A stretch of 64,000 nt of DNA from Cryptomeria japonica. Lineage: Eukaryota; Streptophyta; Pinopsida; Cupressales; Cupressaceae. Positions 45,343 to 57,872 of this stretch are shown here, in pieces. Every line of letters starts with the position of its first letter. The stretch's first letter is position 1. The position numbers and the translations under genes are program-made. The notes under the pieces were generated by a model. The model had not been told where the DNA came from. It was given only the letters and a program-made list of their open reading frames with translations, and did not search any database. The DNA lies in NCBI RefSeq assembly GCF_030272615.1, contig NC_081414.1, forward strand, positions 5,653,001 through 5,717,000. Direction: 5' to 3'.

Positions 45343-45585
45343 TGCGCTTTAGCGCTATTGAACTCGTTCTAGCGCTATCGATACTTATGGTTTTAGCGCT
45401 ATTGTTCTTACAATAGCGCTATTGTATCAAGTTCAGCGCTTTTGACACTGTTTTGACGCGTTTGACATTGTTTTGGTGCTATTAACCCTGTTTCAAGGCT
45501 TTTGTCTCTCTGTCTTTCCCTTTCTTTTAGCGCGTTTGTGTTAAATAGCACCTCTGTTCAAACACAGACTAGTGCTATTGTAACA
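45343..45585 (+). repeat. Array of TAGCGCTATTG-type motifs in the Tat leader
   Basis: Units include AGCGCTATTG at 45351, AGCGCTATCG near 45371, TAGCGCTATTG near 45394 and 45414, AGCGCTTTTG near 45435, GACGCGTTTG near 45455, GGTGCTATTA near 45475, AAGGCTTTTG near 45495, TAGCGCGTTTG near 45528 and TAGTGCTATTG near 45570. Spacing is mostly about 20 bp. The array starts about 75 bp after the primer site. Confidence 0.88.
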
Positions 45586-47953
45586 TAATGTTGTACAAAG
45601 GGCCTTGTAACCAAAAAAAATGAAAGTTTTAGGCTTGTGGAAGGCCCCCCTAGACATGAATTTTACTAACTAGTCATTGTTTGTGCAGGGTTAAAACTCA
45701 CCATTAAAAATCACAAACTTTCTTTTGGTGCTTTAAAACTTGAACAAAGAAAATTTCCTTGCTTTCTAGTTAGGGTCACTCATCTTTTGGTGCATTAAAA
45801 TTGAACAAAATAAACATTTGTTTTCTTGCAAGTTAGGAAACACACTTCATTTGGGGATTAAAATCAACAATTCTATTTTTCTTGCATCAAAAGAATTTAC
45901 AAGCCACACTTCAAATTTTGGTGCAATTAAAACTTACAATCCACTTGTTTCAATTCTTGCAAGCGATTTACTTCAAGCAAACGTGCTTTTTATTAAGTTG
46001 ACCAGGATTTCATTTTCCTAGTTACTTAAACATATTGCCTTTGAAGTTAAAAAGAACACCATGATTATTGGAGCAACATCTCCAAATAGCTGGATCACAT
46101 TGCAACGATAGATTAAAAAGAACAAGTGTTTTTTGTGCTTGGCACACTTGTGCAAAAAAGTTGGTTGAGTGGTCCTACTTCTAACACACACTATCCTCTC
46201 CCTTGGCTTTTGTGGTCCTAGGTGCAAGAGAAAAGTGTTAGTAACACTCAAAATTTTTATCTTTTTAAGAGAGGCCTACCAAGAGACACATCACTCTTGG
46301 GAACGACCTCACGCGGTAAATCCTTCGAGCCGCTATAGAAATCAGGTGAGAGCGAAAGTTGTAGCCTTGGGTATAGCTGTTCCTACAGTGTAACTAGCCG
46401 AAAGGACAAATGGGCCCCACCACGAGTTACAAGGCTCTTAAGTGAGTCACTGCAGAATGAACTTATGTCCAAAAACATCGAACATGACTAAACACCTTTA
46501 AGTAGTAGCCCACCCGTTCTATTGATTGAGGATATTTGCGATATAATTTAGTGCAAGAGCATAGATGGTTTTTGCTCCCAAGATACTCACCATACATATT
46601 TCCTTGAGTAGAAACATAGCTTTTTGAAAAGTCACTTGTGGCTTGATAAAAGTGGTGACTCCCCCATCATAGGGATCATCTATTTGTTATGCTCGTGCAA
46701 GACTTAGTATATCACATCTTTACCTGCCAAGGCGGGATTCATAAGGTATGTAGTACCAAAGTCGAAGAAATATCAAAATGTGGGCTAAATTTATCACAAC
46801 TGGCCATTTGACCTTAGGTATAAAAAGTGTTTGAAGTGTGTTCATTTTAGTCAAGACCAAGTGCAAATTGAGTCGACTTCAGGCTTTGGAAATACACCTT
46901 AAAATATATCTAAAGGAAGGGTTATATAAAAGTCCAAGGATTGGGTTGATCTAGACCCATACTCATTTGTGCCTTTGGGGCAACATTCTTGTGTTTGTGT
47001 GCTTGGTTTGTTTTCTTGTCAAAGAAAAATCAGAAAATCACTTCCCAAAAACAAAGTATTCATCCAACCAAACATTTGTCAAAACAACCAAAAACATCAA
47101 AAACAAGGTACAAACAACAAAGAGTCAAATTTTATGACCATTCTTCACATCTTGCGAAAGAAGAAGCGTCATCAGAATATCAACTTGAAAAGAAGACCAT
47201 TGAGCTCAAAGGCTTTGATCAAAAGGAGGAAATTCTTCTATATAAATAGACAAATCTTTGTCTCACATAGAGTCTTTCTGCGTCACAGGCACCTCTACCT
47301 TCAAGGCAAAACAAATGAATTTGATTCAGAATCATTGAACCGCAGAGCTTTTATGTAATATAGAGCTCTGAGTTATCACAAAAACCAAGGAGGTAAGATT
47401 AATCCCAACTTTTTCCCAAACGTTTGTATCACCTACAACACAGCTCGAGAAATACCACCAACACCTGAAAGGGAAGAGGTAGAGTTTGTCCCATTTGTAA
47501 CACAAAGTTTTTATTGAAGTCAAAAACATTTTTCATCCATTTCATCCATCATCACTTCATCATCAATCCGTTCCAACTCTCAAAACATTAAGAGGTTCTT
47601 GACCCAAGTTCTCTTTTAGATATTGCTTGAATCAAACACATCACATCACTTTTTAGATTGTTTCTACATCTAGGATAAGCTCATCCTAAGAGACACATCT
47701 ACGCAGGTTAAAACTAGTTCATGAGTGAATCCTTTCATTACTAGGTAGTTCAATCTGTAACACATTTCAGATTTATCTACACCTTATCACATCAAATCTT
47801 ATCAAACAAGCAAGCAATTCAAAGAAGGAATTTTGGTTACATCTACCTTAAAAGTGCTAGAGATCTACATGCAACACAATTCACCAACCATCAATCTCTC
47901 ATTAAGAACTCATCATCATTTTCACACAACTTCAATAAAAGCTTCTAAACAAA
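45586..47953 (+). other. Rest of the Tat leader, no credible gene
   Basis: The 2.4 kb before gag contain no domain. The longest frame (46969-47358) is basic and of low complexity and is not supported. Such long leaders are usual in Tat/Ogre elements, some of which splice an intron here; I cannot place splice sites with confidence. Confidence 0.55.
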
Positions 47954-49580
47954 ATGGCCCAAACCCGATCACAATCAAGGCAATGAGAAATAGAAGTAGA
48001 AGAAGAAGAAGAGGAAAATCTCAATGAATTTCAAGAAGCACTTGGAGGGAATGCGAATGACGAAAACCCAAGTACTCCTACTCCTGCAACAATAGAAAGG
48101 GCTCATCATAACCCTCTCTTTAACAGACTGTTTGACGAGATACTCAGGAGCAATGCGGATGCTCACTTTTTAAAGCTCGCTCAAGAAGGAGCCAAACTCC
48201 CCTCTGACTTTGATCTTGCCCAATTAAGACAAGCATCAGAAAGACAAAGTCACCATGAAGAGGAAAGAGGTAGAGATCCCATCAGATATAACATTCCTCG
48301 AGGTAACCCACCACCTCCTCCTCCAACTGAAATGGAGATGTTGCGGCAACAAGTCGAGAATCTCGCCCAACAACTTCATAGTGGTGTCAAAACTAACCAA
48401 TTCTCACTCAATGAAATCTGTCCTTATCCTTTTGATAGGAATCTTTATATGCCACCCTTTCCATGAGGATTCGAAACACCCAAATTCAAAAAATATAGAG
48501 GAAAGGGAGATCCCCGCGATCATGTTAGAGAATTTCATTCTACTTGCCTCGAAGTGGCATATGAAGACACATACCTAATGCACTTTTTTCCCCAAAGCTT
48601 GGGAGGAACAACCACATCATGGTTTTCCTGACTATCAAGTGGCATTATAACATTTGAGGAACTTATCCAGAAATTCCTCGCTCATTACTCTCATAACATT
48701 GAACGGGACATCACCATGGCTGATCTATGCAACACCAAACAAAAACCAGGTGAACTATTCTTAGTATTCCTGCAACGATGGCAACAAATGTCTAGCAGAC
48801 GTTCTCTTCAGTTACCTGAATGAGAACTAGTGGAAATATTCATTTCCAACTTAAACGAAGAAATGGAATTTCACCTGGATGTCAAAGACATAGACTCTTT
48901 TAATGATATGATCACCAAGGGTTTGAAATGTGAGCGGGTCCTCATCAAGAAAGGACTCATCAAAATCTATAATGAACCAAAGGATGGTCCTCACCCATGC
49001 TTCAATAGCGATAAACCAAGCTTCTGGAATAAAAACAAGAATATCGTCAACGATGGGGTTGTGGATGCCTGGACTATCCAAAATGCACAACTGGTGGTTT
49101 GGTTTGCAGGACAGAATCCTCCACCTCAGAATAACACAAATGTTCCTTCGAATCAAAGTCGCATCACATCTCATGATGAACCAAGACCTCGTCAGCAAAA
49201 ACAGAAACGCACATACACTCCCTTAGGGGAACCCATTGAAATGGTATTGCGACAACTCATTTCTCAAAATTTGGTCACTCTCCCTAAAACATCAAACTAT
49301 GAACCTCAGGTCAAACCTGCATGGTGAAGAGATATTGAACACTGTGATTTCCACCAAGGGAGAGGACACAAGACAAGTAATTGTCATCGATTGAAAGATC
49401 TTATTCAGGATCTTATTGACTGAGGAGAAATTGAAATTGAAGGACATGATCCAAAAACAACAAATAATGATCATCTGATGTTCAAAAATCCACTTCTATC
49501 ACAAGATCAAAGGGGTCCTTCCACTTCCAGGCGAGGCACTGAACCACGGATTATACATAGGCTGCATATAATTATACTGT
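47954..49580 (+). pseudogene. gag: Tat gag with CHHC finger, six TGA stops
   Basis: ATG at 47954 opens 'MAQTRSQSRQ', then a poly-Glu stretch and a Pro-run linker. A gag capsid domain follows ('KKYRGKGDPRDHVREFHST', 'FEELIQKFLAHYSHNIERD', 'LVEIFISNLNEEMEFHLD'), and a C-terminal finger CDFHQGRGHKTSNC (49343-49384). One frame holds throughout. The only interruptions are TGA at 47984, about 48464, 48629, 48822, 49325 and 49421, most at places where related Gag proteins have Arg, so CGA is the likely ancestor. A frameshift near 49555-49580 leads into the protease frame. Confidence 0.88.
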
Positions 49581-50577
49581 AAATCACCTATATGATGCCA
49601 ATGAACAAATTGCAACTATAACCATCAAAAATCCCAACTCAAATTGCAATGTTGTTACACGTCGCGGAAAAGTTACCATAAAGGTAGCTCCACAAGGCAC
49701 CACCTCCATCCCAAAGTAGTACAATCTTGTGGAACAATTAGATAAAATGCTCGTGCTTATATCCATTTTAGAGCTCTTGCGCCTGTCGCCATCTCATAAA
49801 ACAATCTTGGATCAAGCACTCCAAGAGACGTCAGTCTTTGCAAACTTGAATATAGACCAATTTCAAGCCATGGTTGGAAGTCTAAAGTCATCACCTTGTC
49901 TCACTTTTTTTGAAAGTGACAACTCTTCCTTCCAGCAACCTCATAATGCTTCGCTACACATTGAAGGCTTCATCAACCGACATAGGATCAAGCGAGTCTT
50001 GATCGATAATGGAGCAGGCTTAAATATTTGTACGCTACAGTTGGTTACAACTTTGGGATATGTAATAGAATCAGTGGATCCTCGTAAGAAGATCACAATC
50101 AAAGCCTATGATGATGCAGAGCGTTCCTCCAAAGGAGCTGTGGTACTACCAATCCGAGTAGGCCCTGTGGTAAAGCACATCATTTGTCAGGTTCTGGACC
50201 TTCCTTTGCCATACAATCTATTGTTAGGAAGACCTTGGATACATGCCATGCATGATGTTCTATCTATCTACCATCAATGTATCAAGTTCCCACATAACGG
50301 TGCAGAGATCACAATCCTGGGCGATGCAAATCCCTTTGTGTATTGCCATAATATCAGCCATCAACCAGAGATTACCATTCCTAATAATAGAGAAGTGATT
50401 TCCTCCACATCATATATAAGTCCTGCCTCTCTTGCCAGTTTGAACACCACTATACCAAAGCAAGAAAAAATTAAAATGAAAATAGCAGAGGAAGGTCCTG
50501 GGGAATACAACTTGAGTCAACTCTTTTGTGTGGGACAAATGCCCACTTCTCCTAGAACACATGGTAAACCACAGTAG
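49581..50577 (+). pseudogene. pro: Tat aspartic protease
   Basis: The pol frame passes a TAG at 49717 and then runs open from 49729 to 50577. 'LELLRLSPSHKTILDQAL' precedes the catalytic DNG (D at 50005, residue 93 from 49729), followed by 'KITIKAYDDAERSSKGAVVL', 'YNLLLGRPWIHAM' and 'SIYHQCIKFPHNG'. DNG fits the D-[ST/N]-G pattern. The TAG at 50575 follows 'HGKPQ'. The region matches 35350-36000 in the other Tat copy. Confidence 0.9.
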
Positions 50578-52068
50578 TTACTCCAGCAACCACTAATCAC
50601 GCCAGCGTGTGCTTTGACGCCTTTCATCCTTGGAAAAAGTCAAGAAGAAGAAACCGAAGATGAGGACTTAGCGGGATGGATCTATAAAGATCCCATCACC
50701 ACTGACATACCACAAGTTAAACTTCCTACGGATCAGTATGGCAAAGGTCTCCTCATTATGAAAAGAATGGGGTATGATGGTCAGAGTGCTTTGGGATATT
50801 GCAAACAAGGACGAAATGAACCTCTGTTGCCAGAATTAAAACCTAAAGGTAATACAGGCCTAGGCTTTGAAAAAGAGATCTTTCCTAAACTCAAATTCAA
50901 AGGAAAACCCACCAAACCACTATGTCAGCCTACTGCCAAAAGGACACCTTTCATTATCAAAGCAGCATCAAACACCATCACAACTGCCCCACCGAGGCTC
51001 AGAATCCCAACACAACCATCACCAATGCCACTCATCCCACCAAACGAACCAGTAATCCCATCAGCAACACCATTAGCAGCAGCAACTGTATTAGAACCCG
51101 CAACAACATCTATGGCACCAACGGTTCTAGTAAAAGCCACTGAGTCGATATTACCGATACTCCCTGTACCAGATTCTTTAATCCCCATCAACCTTTTTGC
51201 AACACCGATCATTGCAAAGGTACATCAACCAATCACACCTGCAGTATTTAACTCCAAAGACATCCCAGTATGGTATAGTAATTGGATGCTGGAAAGTGAC
51301 TCAGAGATTGACTCACATGAGTGGGAATTTGATTCTGTATAGCTTAACACTTCAGATGAGGAAGACACATCACTACCTCCACCATGCAAAGACATCCCTA
51401 TTTACGAAGAAGCATAGATAAAGACCACTTGGGTTCCTAAACTGGAAACATCTTCCACAGACCCTACATCTCATCCTACGCCTGATTCTAATAGGGAGAG
51501 TACCATCAACGACCTTCACCATAATGTCTTAACCCTCACTGATACATCTAACGCACTTAGCCTAATCGATGAAGTAATGCCCATTATCCATCCTGAACTC
51601 ATCGAATGGAACCAATCAAATCCTTCATGTCTTGACCTCTTCCAAAACGATGAGGCCATCATTGACTTTTTGGAATTAAGGGATAACCTACCAAGCGGGG
51701 ATCACAAAGCTGGATTCTCCATTGAACTTAATAGCACAAAATACTTCAGAGTGGATGCCAAACCTTTCAGCTGCAAAAATATAACAATAAAACATGGATC
51801 TTCCAGTGAAAACCACACTGTGGCACTGTTTGATCCAACAAAAGTAAAAAGAAAGAGCGTATCCAACGGTGAAAACCTCTCTGAGGTGCTTGAGGATGAA
51901 GGGTTTGACATCCTCCCTGCTAGTACACAATAGGAACGATCAATGATTCTCATTGAGGAAACCAAAGAATACAATGTGGGGACTCCTGAAAATCCTCATC
52001 TCATACATCTAGCATCTCTTCTCACTCCAGAGGAACAACCTAAATTTATAGAATTCTTTCAACAGTGT
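50578..52068 (+). pseudogene. Tat protease-RT linker with G-patch-like motif
   Basis: In the same frame, 'EEETEDEDLAGW' is followed by the G-patch-like 'YGKGLLIMKRMGYDGQSALG' (from 50737), a Pro/Thr/Ala-rich low-complexity stretch (about 50940-51200) and an acidic stretch with 'PIIHPELIEWNQSNPSCLDL' and 'FDILPAS'. TAG stops are at 51340, 51415 and 51931, with another at 52069 at the RT boundary. The counterpart in the other Tat copy is 36001-37921, so the module is a stable part of this family. Confidence 0.82.
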
Positions 52069-52902
52069 TAGATCAACTTTGCATGGTCATATGTAGACAT
52101 GCTTGGGCTTGATCCTGATTTAGTCATGCATCACCTAACCGTAGTAGAAGGAGCCAAACCTGTCAAGCAGCAGCTTCGTAAGATGCATCCTCAAATTGCA
52201 GTGCTAGTCAAAACAGAACTCAAGAAACTCCTAGATGTTGGTTTCATTAGACCAATTGATTATGCAGAATGGATCTCCAACATTGTACCTGTCAGCAAAC
52301 CAAAAGGGGGCATCCGCATTTGTACTGACTTCAGAGATCTGAATAAAACCTGTCCTAAGGATGACTTCTCCCTTCCAAATATCGACATCATAGTGGATCT
52401 GACAGCAAGACATGCCATGCTTTCACTCATGGATGGTTTTTCTGGATACAATCAGATAAAGATCGCACCAGAAGATCAACATAAGACAACCTTCACCTGT
52501 CCATGGGGCACATATTGCTGGAATGTAATGCCTTTTGGTCTAAAGAATGCAGGAGCGACCTATCAAAGAGAAATGACCACCATCTTCCATGACATGATGC
52601 ATACTATGATGGAAGATTATGTGGATGACTTACTAGAAAAATCATTCACCAGAGAAGGGCATCTCCACGTCTTAGATAAAATATTTGGTAGACTGGAACA
52701 ATACCATGTTTGACTCAACCCAAAGAAATGTGTCTTTGGAGTGACCTCCGGGAAGCTTCTAGGATACATTGTCTCAAGCAAAGGTATTGAGGTCGACCCA
52801 GCAAAGGTAAAAGCAATCATGGACATGCCACCACCAAAGAATATCAGTCATCTAAGGACATTACAAGGGCGACTTCAATCCATCTGAAGATTCATTGCAC
52901 AA
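52069..52902 (+). pseudogene. rt: Tat reverse transcriptase
   Basis: Motifs in order: 'QQLRKMHPQIAVLVKTELKK', 'SNIVPVSKPKGGIRICTDFR', 'DLNKTCPKDDFSLPNID', 'MDGFSGYNQIKIAPEDQHKT', 'WNVMPFGLKNAGATYQREM', the catalytic YVDD at 52618-52629, then 'NPKKCVFGVTSGKLLGYIVS'. The catalytic core 52099-52713 is open for 204 codons. Interruptions are TAG at 52069 and TGA at 52711 and 52885, the last two where Arg (CGA) is expected. Confidence 0.93.
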
Positions 52903-53883
52903 TTGGCTGATAAGTGTCACCCATTTACACACCTGCTACACAAGAACATCCGCTTTCAGTGGGATGCCCGATGCCAGCAAACATTTCAGACGCTTAAAGA
53001 CTATCTCATGAATCCACCATTGCTGATGTTACCAGATCCAAGTAGACCGTTGTTACTCTATATCTCAGCAACAAGTACAACATTGGGTGTACTACTGGCA
53101 CAACATAATGCAGAAGGAAAAGAGTGTGCTATTTACTACATCTCTCACACACTGGTGGGCTATGAACTCAATTACATGCCTATTGAGCGAGCTTGCCTAG
53201 CAGTAATCTTAGCAGCCACTAAACTGAGGCATTATCTGTTAACACACAAAGTACAACTCATTGCAAAGATTGATCCACTCAAGTATTTACTCAGTAAAGC
53301 AACATTGACATGACGCTTGGCCAAATGGGTGATGATTCTAAGTGAATTTGACATCGAGTATGTAGATTGTAAAGCTATCAAAGGGCAGGTTATTGCAGAT
53401 CAGTTGGCCGATGTGCCTCTCATAGGTGATCATCCTCTCATTTCCAATTTTCCAGACGAAGAGATATTCATGATCACAACAACACAACCCTGGAAACTAT
53501 ACTTTGATGGTTTGTACACTAGGCATGGCTTGGGGGCAGGCATTCTGTTTATCACACCTCAAGGTGATAGCATTTGGAAGTCTTACAAGCTCTCATTTCC
53601 ATGCACAAACTACATAGCAGAATATGAGGCCTTGACCACAAGACTCAGGCTAGCCATACAATGGAAAAGACAAGAACTACAAGTATATGGTGACTCCCAA
53701 CTAGTCATTCGACAAGCAACAGATGAATATCAGACCAAGGATGATAAACTCATGCCATATAAGCAAATGGTGGACAATCTAAAGACATCATTTACTACTA
53801 TCACTTTTGAGCAGATACCAAGAGATCAGAATCGAGTTGCTGACGCTATGGCTACCATCACATCTCTCCTAGATCTTCCATAG
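52903..53883 (+). pseudogene. rnh: Tat tandem RNase H domains
   Basis: The first RNase H spans about 52903-53400 ('FTHLLHKNIRFQWDARCQQT', 'PLLLYISATSTTLGVLLAQ', 'LAKWVMILSEFDIEYVD'), broken by TGA at 53311. The second, archaeal-type RNase H spans about 53490-53870 ('WKLYFDGLYTRHGLGAGILF', 'EYEALTTRLRLAI', 'YGDSQLVIRQA', 'QIPRDQNRVADAMA'). Two RNase H domains in a row are diagnostic of the Tat lineage, where the first usually degenerates into a tether and the second supplies activity. TAG at 53881 ends the frame. Confidence 0.9.
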
Positions 53884-55251
53884 AATTCAACATGCTACGA
53901 GTTCTTGGTAGAATAGCTTTGGATTCCCGCTTATGATATCCCCAAATCTAAAATGATATGTTGACTTGTTGGTTCTGAATCCCCATGGTACGGTGAATTC
54001 TACACCTATCTCAGCGATCACACCCTTCCTCCCAACCAATCGAATAACCAATGTAAAACCTTCATTCGCCAAACTGCTCGATATACCATTATTGCCGAAA
54101 CCCTATACCGACGCGGTCTTGATGGTACTCTCCTTTGATGTCTGGAACAAGGTGAGATAACAAAGGCTTTGGAAGAAGTCCATGAAGGAATTTGCAGGAC
54201 TCACTCGAGTGGTCCGTCACTAGCCAAGAAACTCCTGCACAATGGATACTATTGGCCATCTATGGAAAAAGATTCCTACTACTTTGTCAGAAAATGCAAG
54301 AAATGTCAAGTTCATGGCGACCTGATACATGAACCAGCCCAGGAACTATAACCAATCACAACACCATGGCCTTTCTGTCAATGGGGCCTTGACCTTGTGG
54401 GTAAGATTCATCCATCTTCATCCAATGGCCATAAATTCATTATTACCGCCACCGAATATTTCACAAAGTGGATCGAAGCTGTTCCACTTACCCAAGTCAC
54501 CGGCAAGCAGATCGCCTCATTCATCCTCAACTTCATCATCTGCCGGTATGGTGTGCCCATGTCCATCATCATAGATAACGGTCTTCCTTTCAAAAACTAG
54601 GATGTCCATGAACTTTGAGCGAAATTTCATATCCAACACCACTTTTCCACTCCCTATTACCCACAAGGCAATGGTTAGGCTGAAGCATCCAATAAAAACA
54701 TATTGAGGATCCTAAAGAAGACAGTTAATGATGCCGACTGTGATTGGCATGTTCAACTGAATCCAACACTATGGGCATATCGAACTAGCATTCGAACCCC
54801 TATAGGCGCAACTCCCTACTCATTGGTCTATGGTGCAGAAGCTATCTTACCTATTGAGGTGGAGATACCATCACTACGGGTTTCCTTGCATAATCTAATA
54901 TATGATAAAGCGTATAGAGTCTCACGCCTCCAAGACTTAGAATTACTTGATGAGAAGTGACAAGCTACATACAATCATCTCAAAGCCTATCAGCAGCACA
55001 TGAGTAGAAGCTACAATCACCGAGTTAGACCTCGTACATTTGAGGTAGGTGATCTTGTTCTCCGAGAGAATCCTTGCAACCAACCAAATAGAGAACATCA
55101 GGGCAAGTTTGAATCAAACTGGCTGGGCCCATATGTTGTCACTGCTATATTCGGGTCTGGGGCATATCAGTTGGCTACTTCAAAAGGAGAACCATTAACA
55201 GATCTGATCAACAACATGCACCTCAAATGGTTTTACACATTAGCTGCATAG
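53884..55251 (+). pseudogene. int: Tat integrase
   Basis: The frame continues unshifted through stops at 53914 (TAG), 53962 and 54136 (TGA), 54349 (TAA), 54598 (TAG), 54616 (TGA), 54676 (TAG) and 54958 (TGA). The zinc site includes CKKC (54295-54306). The DDE triad is complete: Asp at 54391 ('GLDLVG'), Asp at 54574 ('IDNGLPF') and Glu at 54682 ('AEASNKN'), with 35 residues between the last two. The C-terminal part has 'NHRVRPRTFEVGDLVLRE' and 'FESNWLGPYVVTAIFGSGAY'. The terminal TAG is at 55249. There is no chromodomain. Confidence 0.92.
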
Positions 55252-57872
55252 AGCATTAGGCTCCCATATATACTGGCAAAAATACCAAAAACATCTAGAT
55301 AAATGACCTAAAGAAAATATAAAACATCAAAAGAGTAAAGAAAAATCATGCATCCAAACGGTGAACAAACCACTCCGGTGGCACCTTGGGGTAAATACGA
55401 TGGTGAAAACCTGGCAAACAGGTGCTACTCATAAAGGCTATGGCTCCATTGTCTTTCAAACTTGTTGCGATCACATCTACTTCATACATACATCCATCCA
55501 TCCATCAACCATGGCTTGTTATAAATCTACAAATCCAAGAAAGTACTGCATGCATCCTACATCCCGCTTTTTTATAGTCATGTCTAAAAACTGGGGGCAA
55601 TGCCTTTAACCTATTGATGGAAGTGGATTCTAAATAGTCTTGTGATTCATTAAATTTCTTCATTTAAAACTATCTCACAAAATCCAAAAAACATTCAAAA
55701 CAATTCAAAATCCAAAAACATTCAAAACAATCACCAAAATCCAAAAACATTCAGAACAATTCAAAATCCAAAAACATCAAAAAACCATCAAAAATCAAAC
55801 AAAAAAATGGCAACACCTTGTACATACTCATCCGTACAGATACCAAAACAAACATTGACAAAATACTCACACAATGACCATTTACCAATCAAACCACACA
55901 ATCAACATCAACAAATCGGAGATTGTCTTTCAAATAAGGATGCATCCTTCCTTCCCAAAACAAAGACAAAAGTGACGTTTTCTTTGACAAGAAAATTATG
56001 TTAAGCTATCAAATACTTGGTTGATTTGTGAGTACAATCATTCGTTTATCTGTATCAGGATCTTTCAGCATTGTTTTGTATCATTTGCGCATTATTTCCG
56101 ATGAAGTTCTGGGGCATGTACTAATGGTGTCTACATGGGAAGTTCACCAAGCTACGTGATCTTATGCCAAATGCAGTCATGGATCATTACAACTTGCTGA
56201 CTACAGCGTATACCTCGACCATATGGGCATGAACCATTACCAAGGATCCTTATTCTTTATTCTTTATGTATATACTGTTTGTTTGCAGGTACATTGCTCT
56301 TCTTTTGGTTCCTCCTACCTCATCCAAACTGGATAAAGGTTTTTATCTCTTAGTATGGTATGCACTTGTCTCAGGATATGATCAGCCTAAGATCAAGGAG
56401 GATGATCCAAGTCATGCATGAACGAAGATAATCCTTGTCTATTCCGCAAGCAATACTCTGGTCGACTTGACCCTTATATCAAGTCGTTGGTATTAACTTG
56501 CTATATAAAATCCATGTAAGGAATACTCAGGTCATCTTGAATCATTATGTCAAGATGCTTGTATTCTCTTCCAACATTTTAAAGCTCAATGATGAAAATA
56601 GAGCACTATGGATCGTCATTTCATCTCATCTATTTATATCTTGCATTCCGTTGCATATCACCCATCCATTCATTTATTCATATGTAGGCTTTATATGCAA
56701 AAGTGACCATTAAAGCTGGCCTTGGATACACTCACGACCGAGTACTCTGATACATCATCAATGCATCATGCAAAGTCTTACAAACCTTGCATTCCTCATG
56801 GTCATATCATCATCGCATTTAGTTGCATCTTGCATTAAGTACATTCATGTCATTTTTAACTTCACATTGCATATAGTTCATTTTTGACATTAGTTTTCAT
56901 TAAACATTTGCATCATTACATCAATCATAAATAATTAGATTCATTCGTGGGATCAAATTGTCTTTGATTGTTTTAAATCATTTACTAGGCATTCATTTAG
57001 TGTCAATTATCCATCATCATTTCATCATCCTTTATCATTTCTTATTGCATACATTCATTTATAGTTAAAAGGTGCATTCATCCATTTATTAAAAGTATCT
57101 TATTATGCTTATTTTAGGATTCGTTCACATTGCATTCATTATCCTCTTTTTTAATTGCATTAAGGTGCAGTTATTAAAAACCATAAGTTATAGTATCATC
57201 ACATTATCATTTTTACTTAAATCATATTTAAGCATTTAGAATCATAAATCCATTTGTTTCCAAACATTGGTTCATACCATTTTATATATATCCATTTTAC
57301 ATGTGCATTCATTTAGGCATTATCATATAAACATTTTTACTTCACATTTTGTTTATCCATATTACATTCATATAAAAACATCTAGATGCATATCCATACA
57401 TAAATATCATTCATTCAACCATTGCATTAACATCATCGCATAAATCATCTCATCATTATATTGCAATAGGAAACACCAAAATCCTATTCATAAATAATCA
57501 CAAGCATACATCATCATCATGGCATCACATACATAAAGCATTACATCAAAACTCAAACAAATCATGCATATATAAACCTGCATTCATATGTCAGTATCCC
57601 ACATCATACATCATCATAAAAAACACATGCATAAAAGAAACATCTCATCAAATGCATACATATACACAAATCCATCTAAGCAATAACTCATCATTTTGCA
57701 TAAGCATCCATACATAATCAACTGCATATCATCAAAATATGGGATCTCCTCATATATATCATCTCATATATCAGAGTACAATGAAGTCTACTAAATCGGC
57801 TACCAAGAGCCATCCAAGATACAGTCCAAAAAAATAAACAATGATACAATACATATATGCAAAAATGCTCTC
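55252..57872 (+). other. Long untranslated stretch between pol and antisense gene
   Basis: Apart from the minisatellite at 55678-55800 the stretch is A/T- and CAT-rich (especially 56800-57760, many 'cattcat' and 'catcat' runs) with no coding domain. It lies between two converging transcription units, so both polyadenylation regions should be in it. The 'aactgggggcaa' phrase near 55590 resembles a polypurine core but no LTR follows. Confidence 0.5.
55678..55800 (+). repeat. Minisatellite of 'aatccaaaaacattcaaaac' type
   Basis: Four imperfect copies of a 30-35-bp unit made of 'aaaatccaaaaacattca(a/g)aacaat' follow each other. The block is A/C-rich and noncoding. Confidence 0.8.

Noticed and set aside
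46969-47358. Possible leader-encoded protein before Tat gag
   Set aside because: It is a basic, low-complexity frame with no domain and no start context, in a region expected to be untranslated leader.
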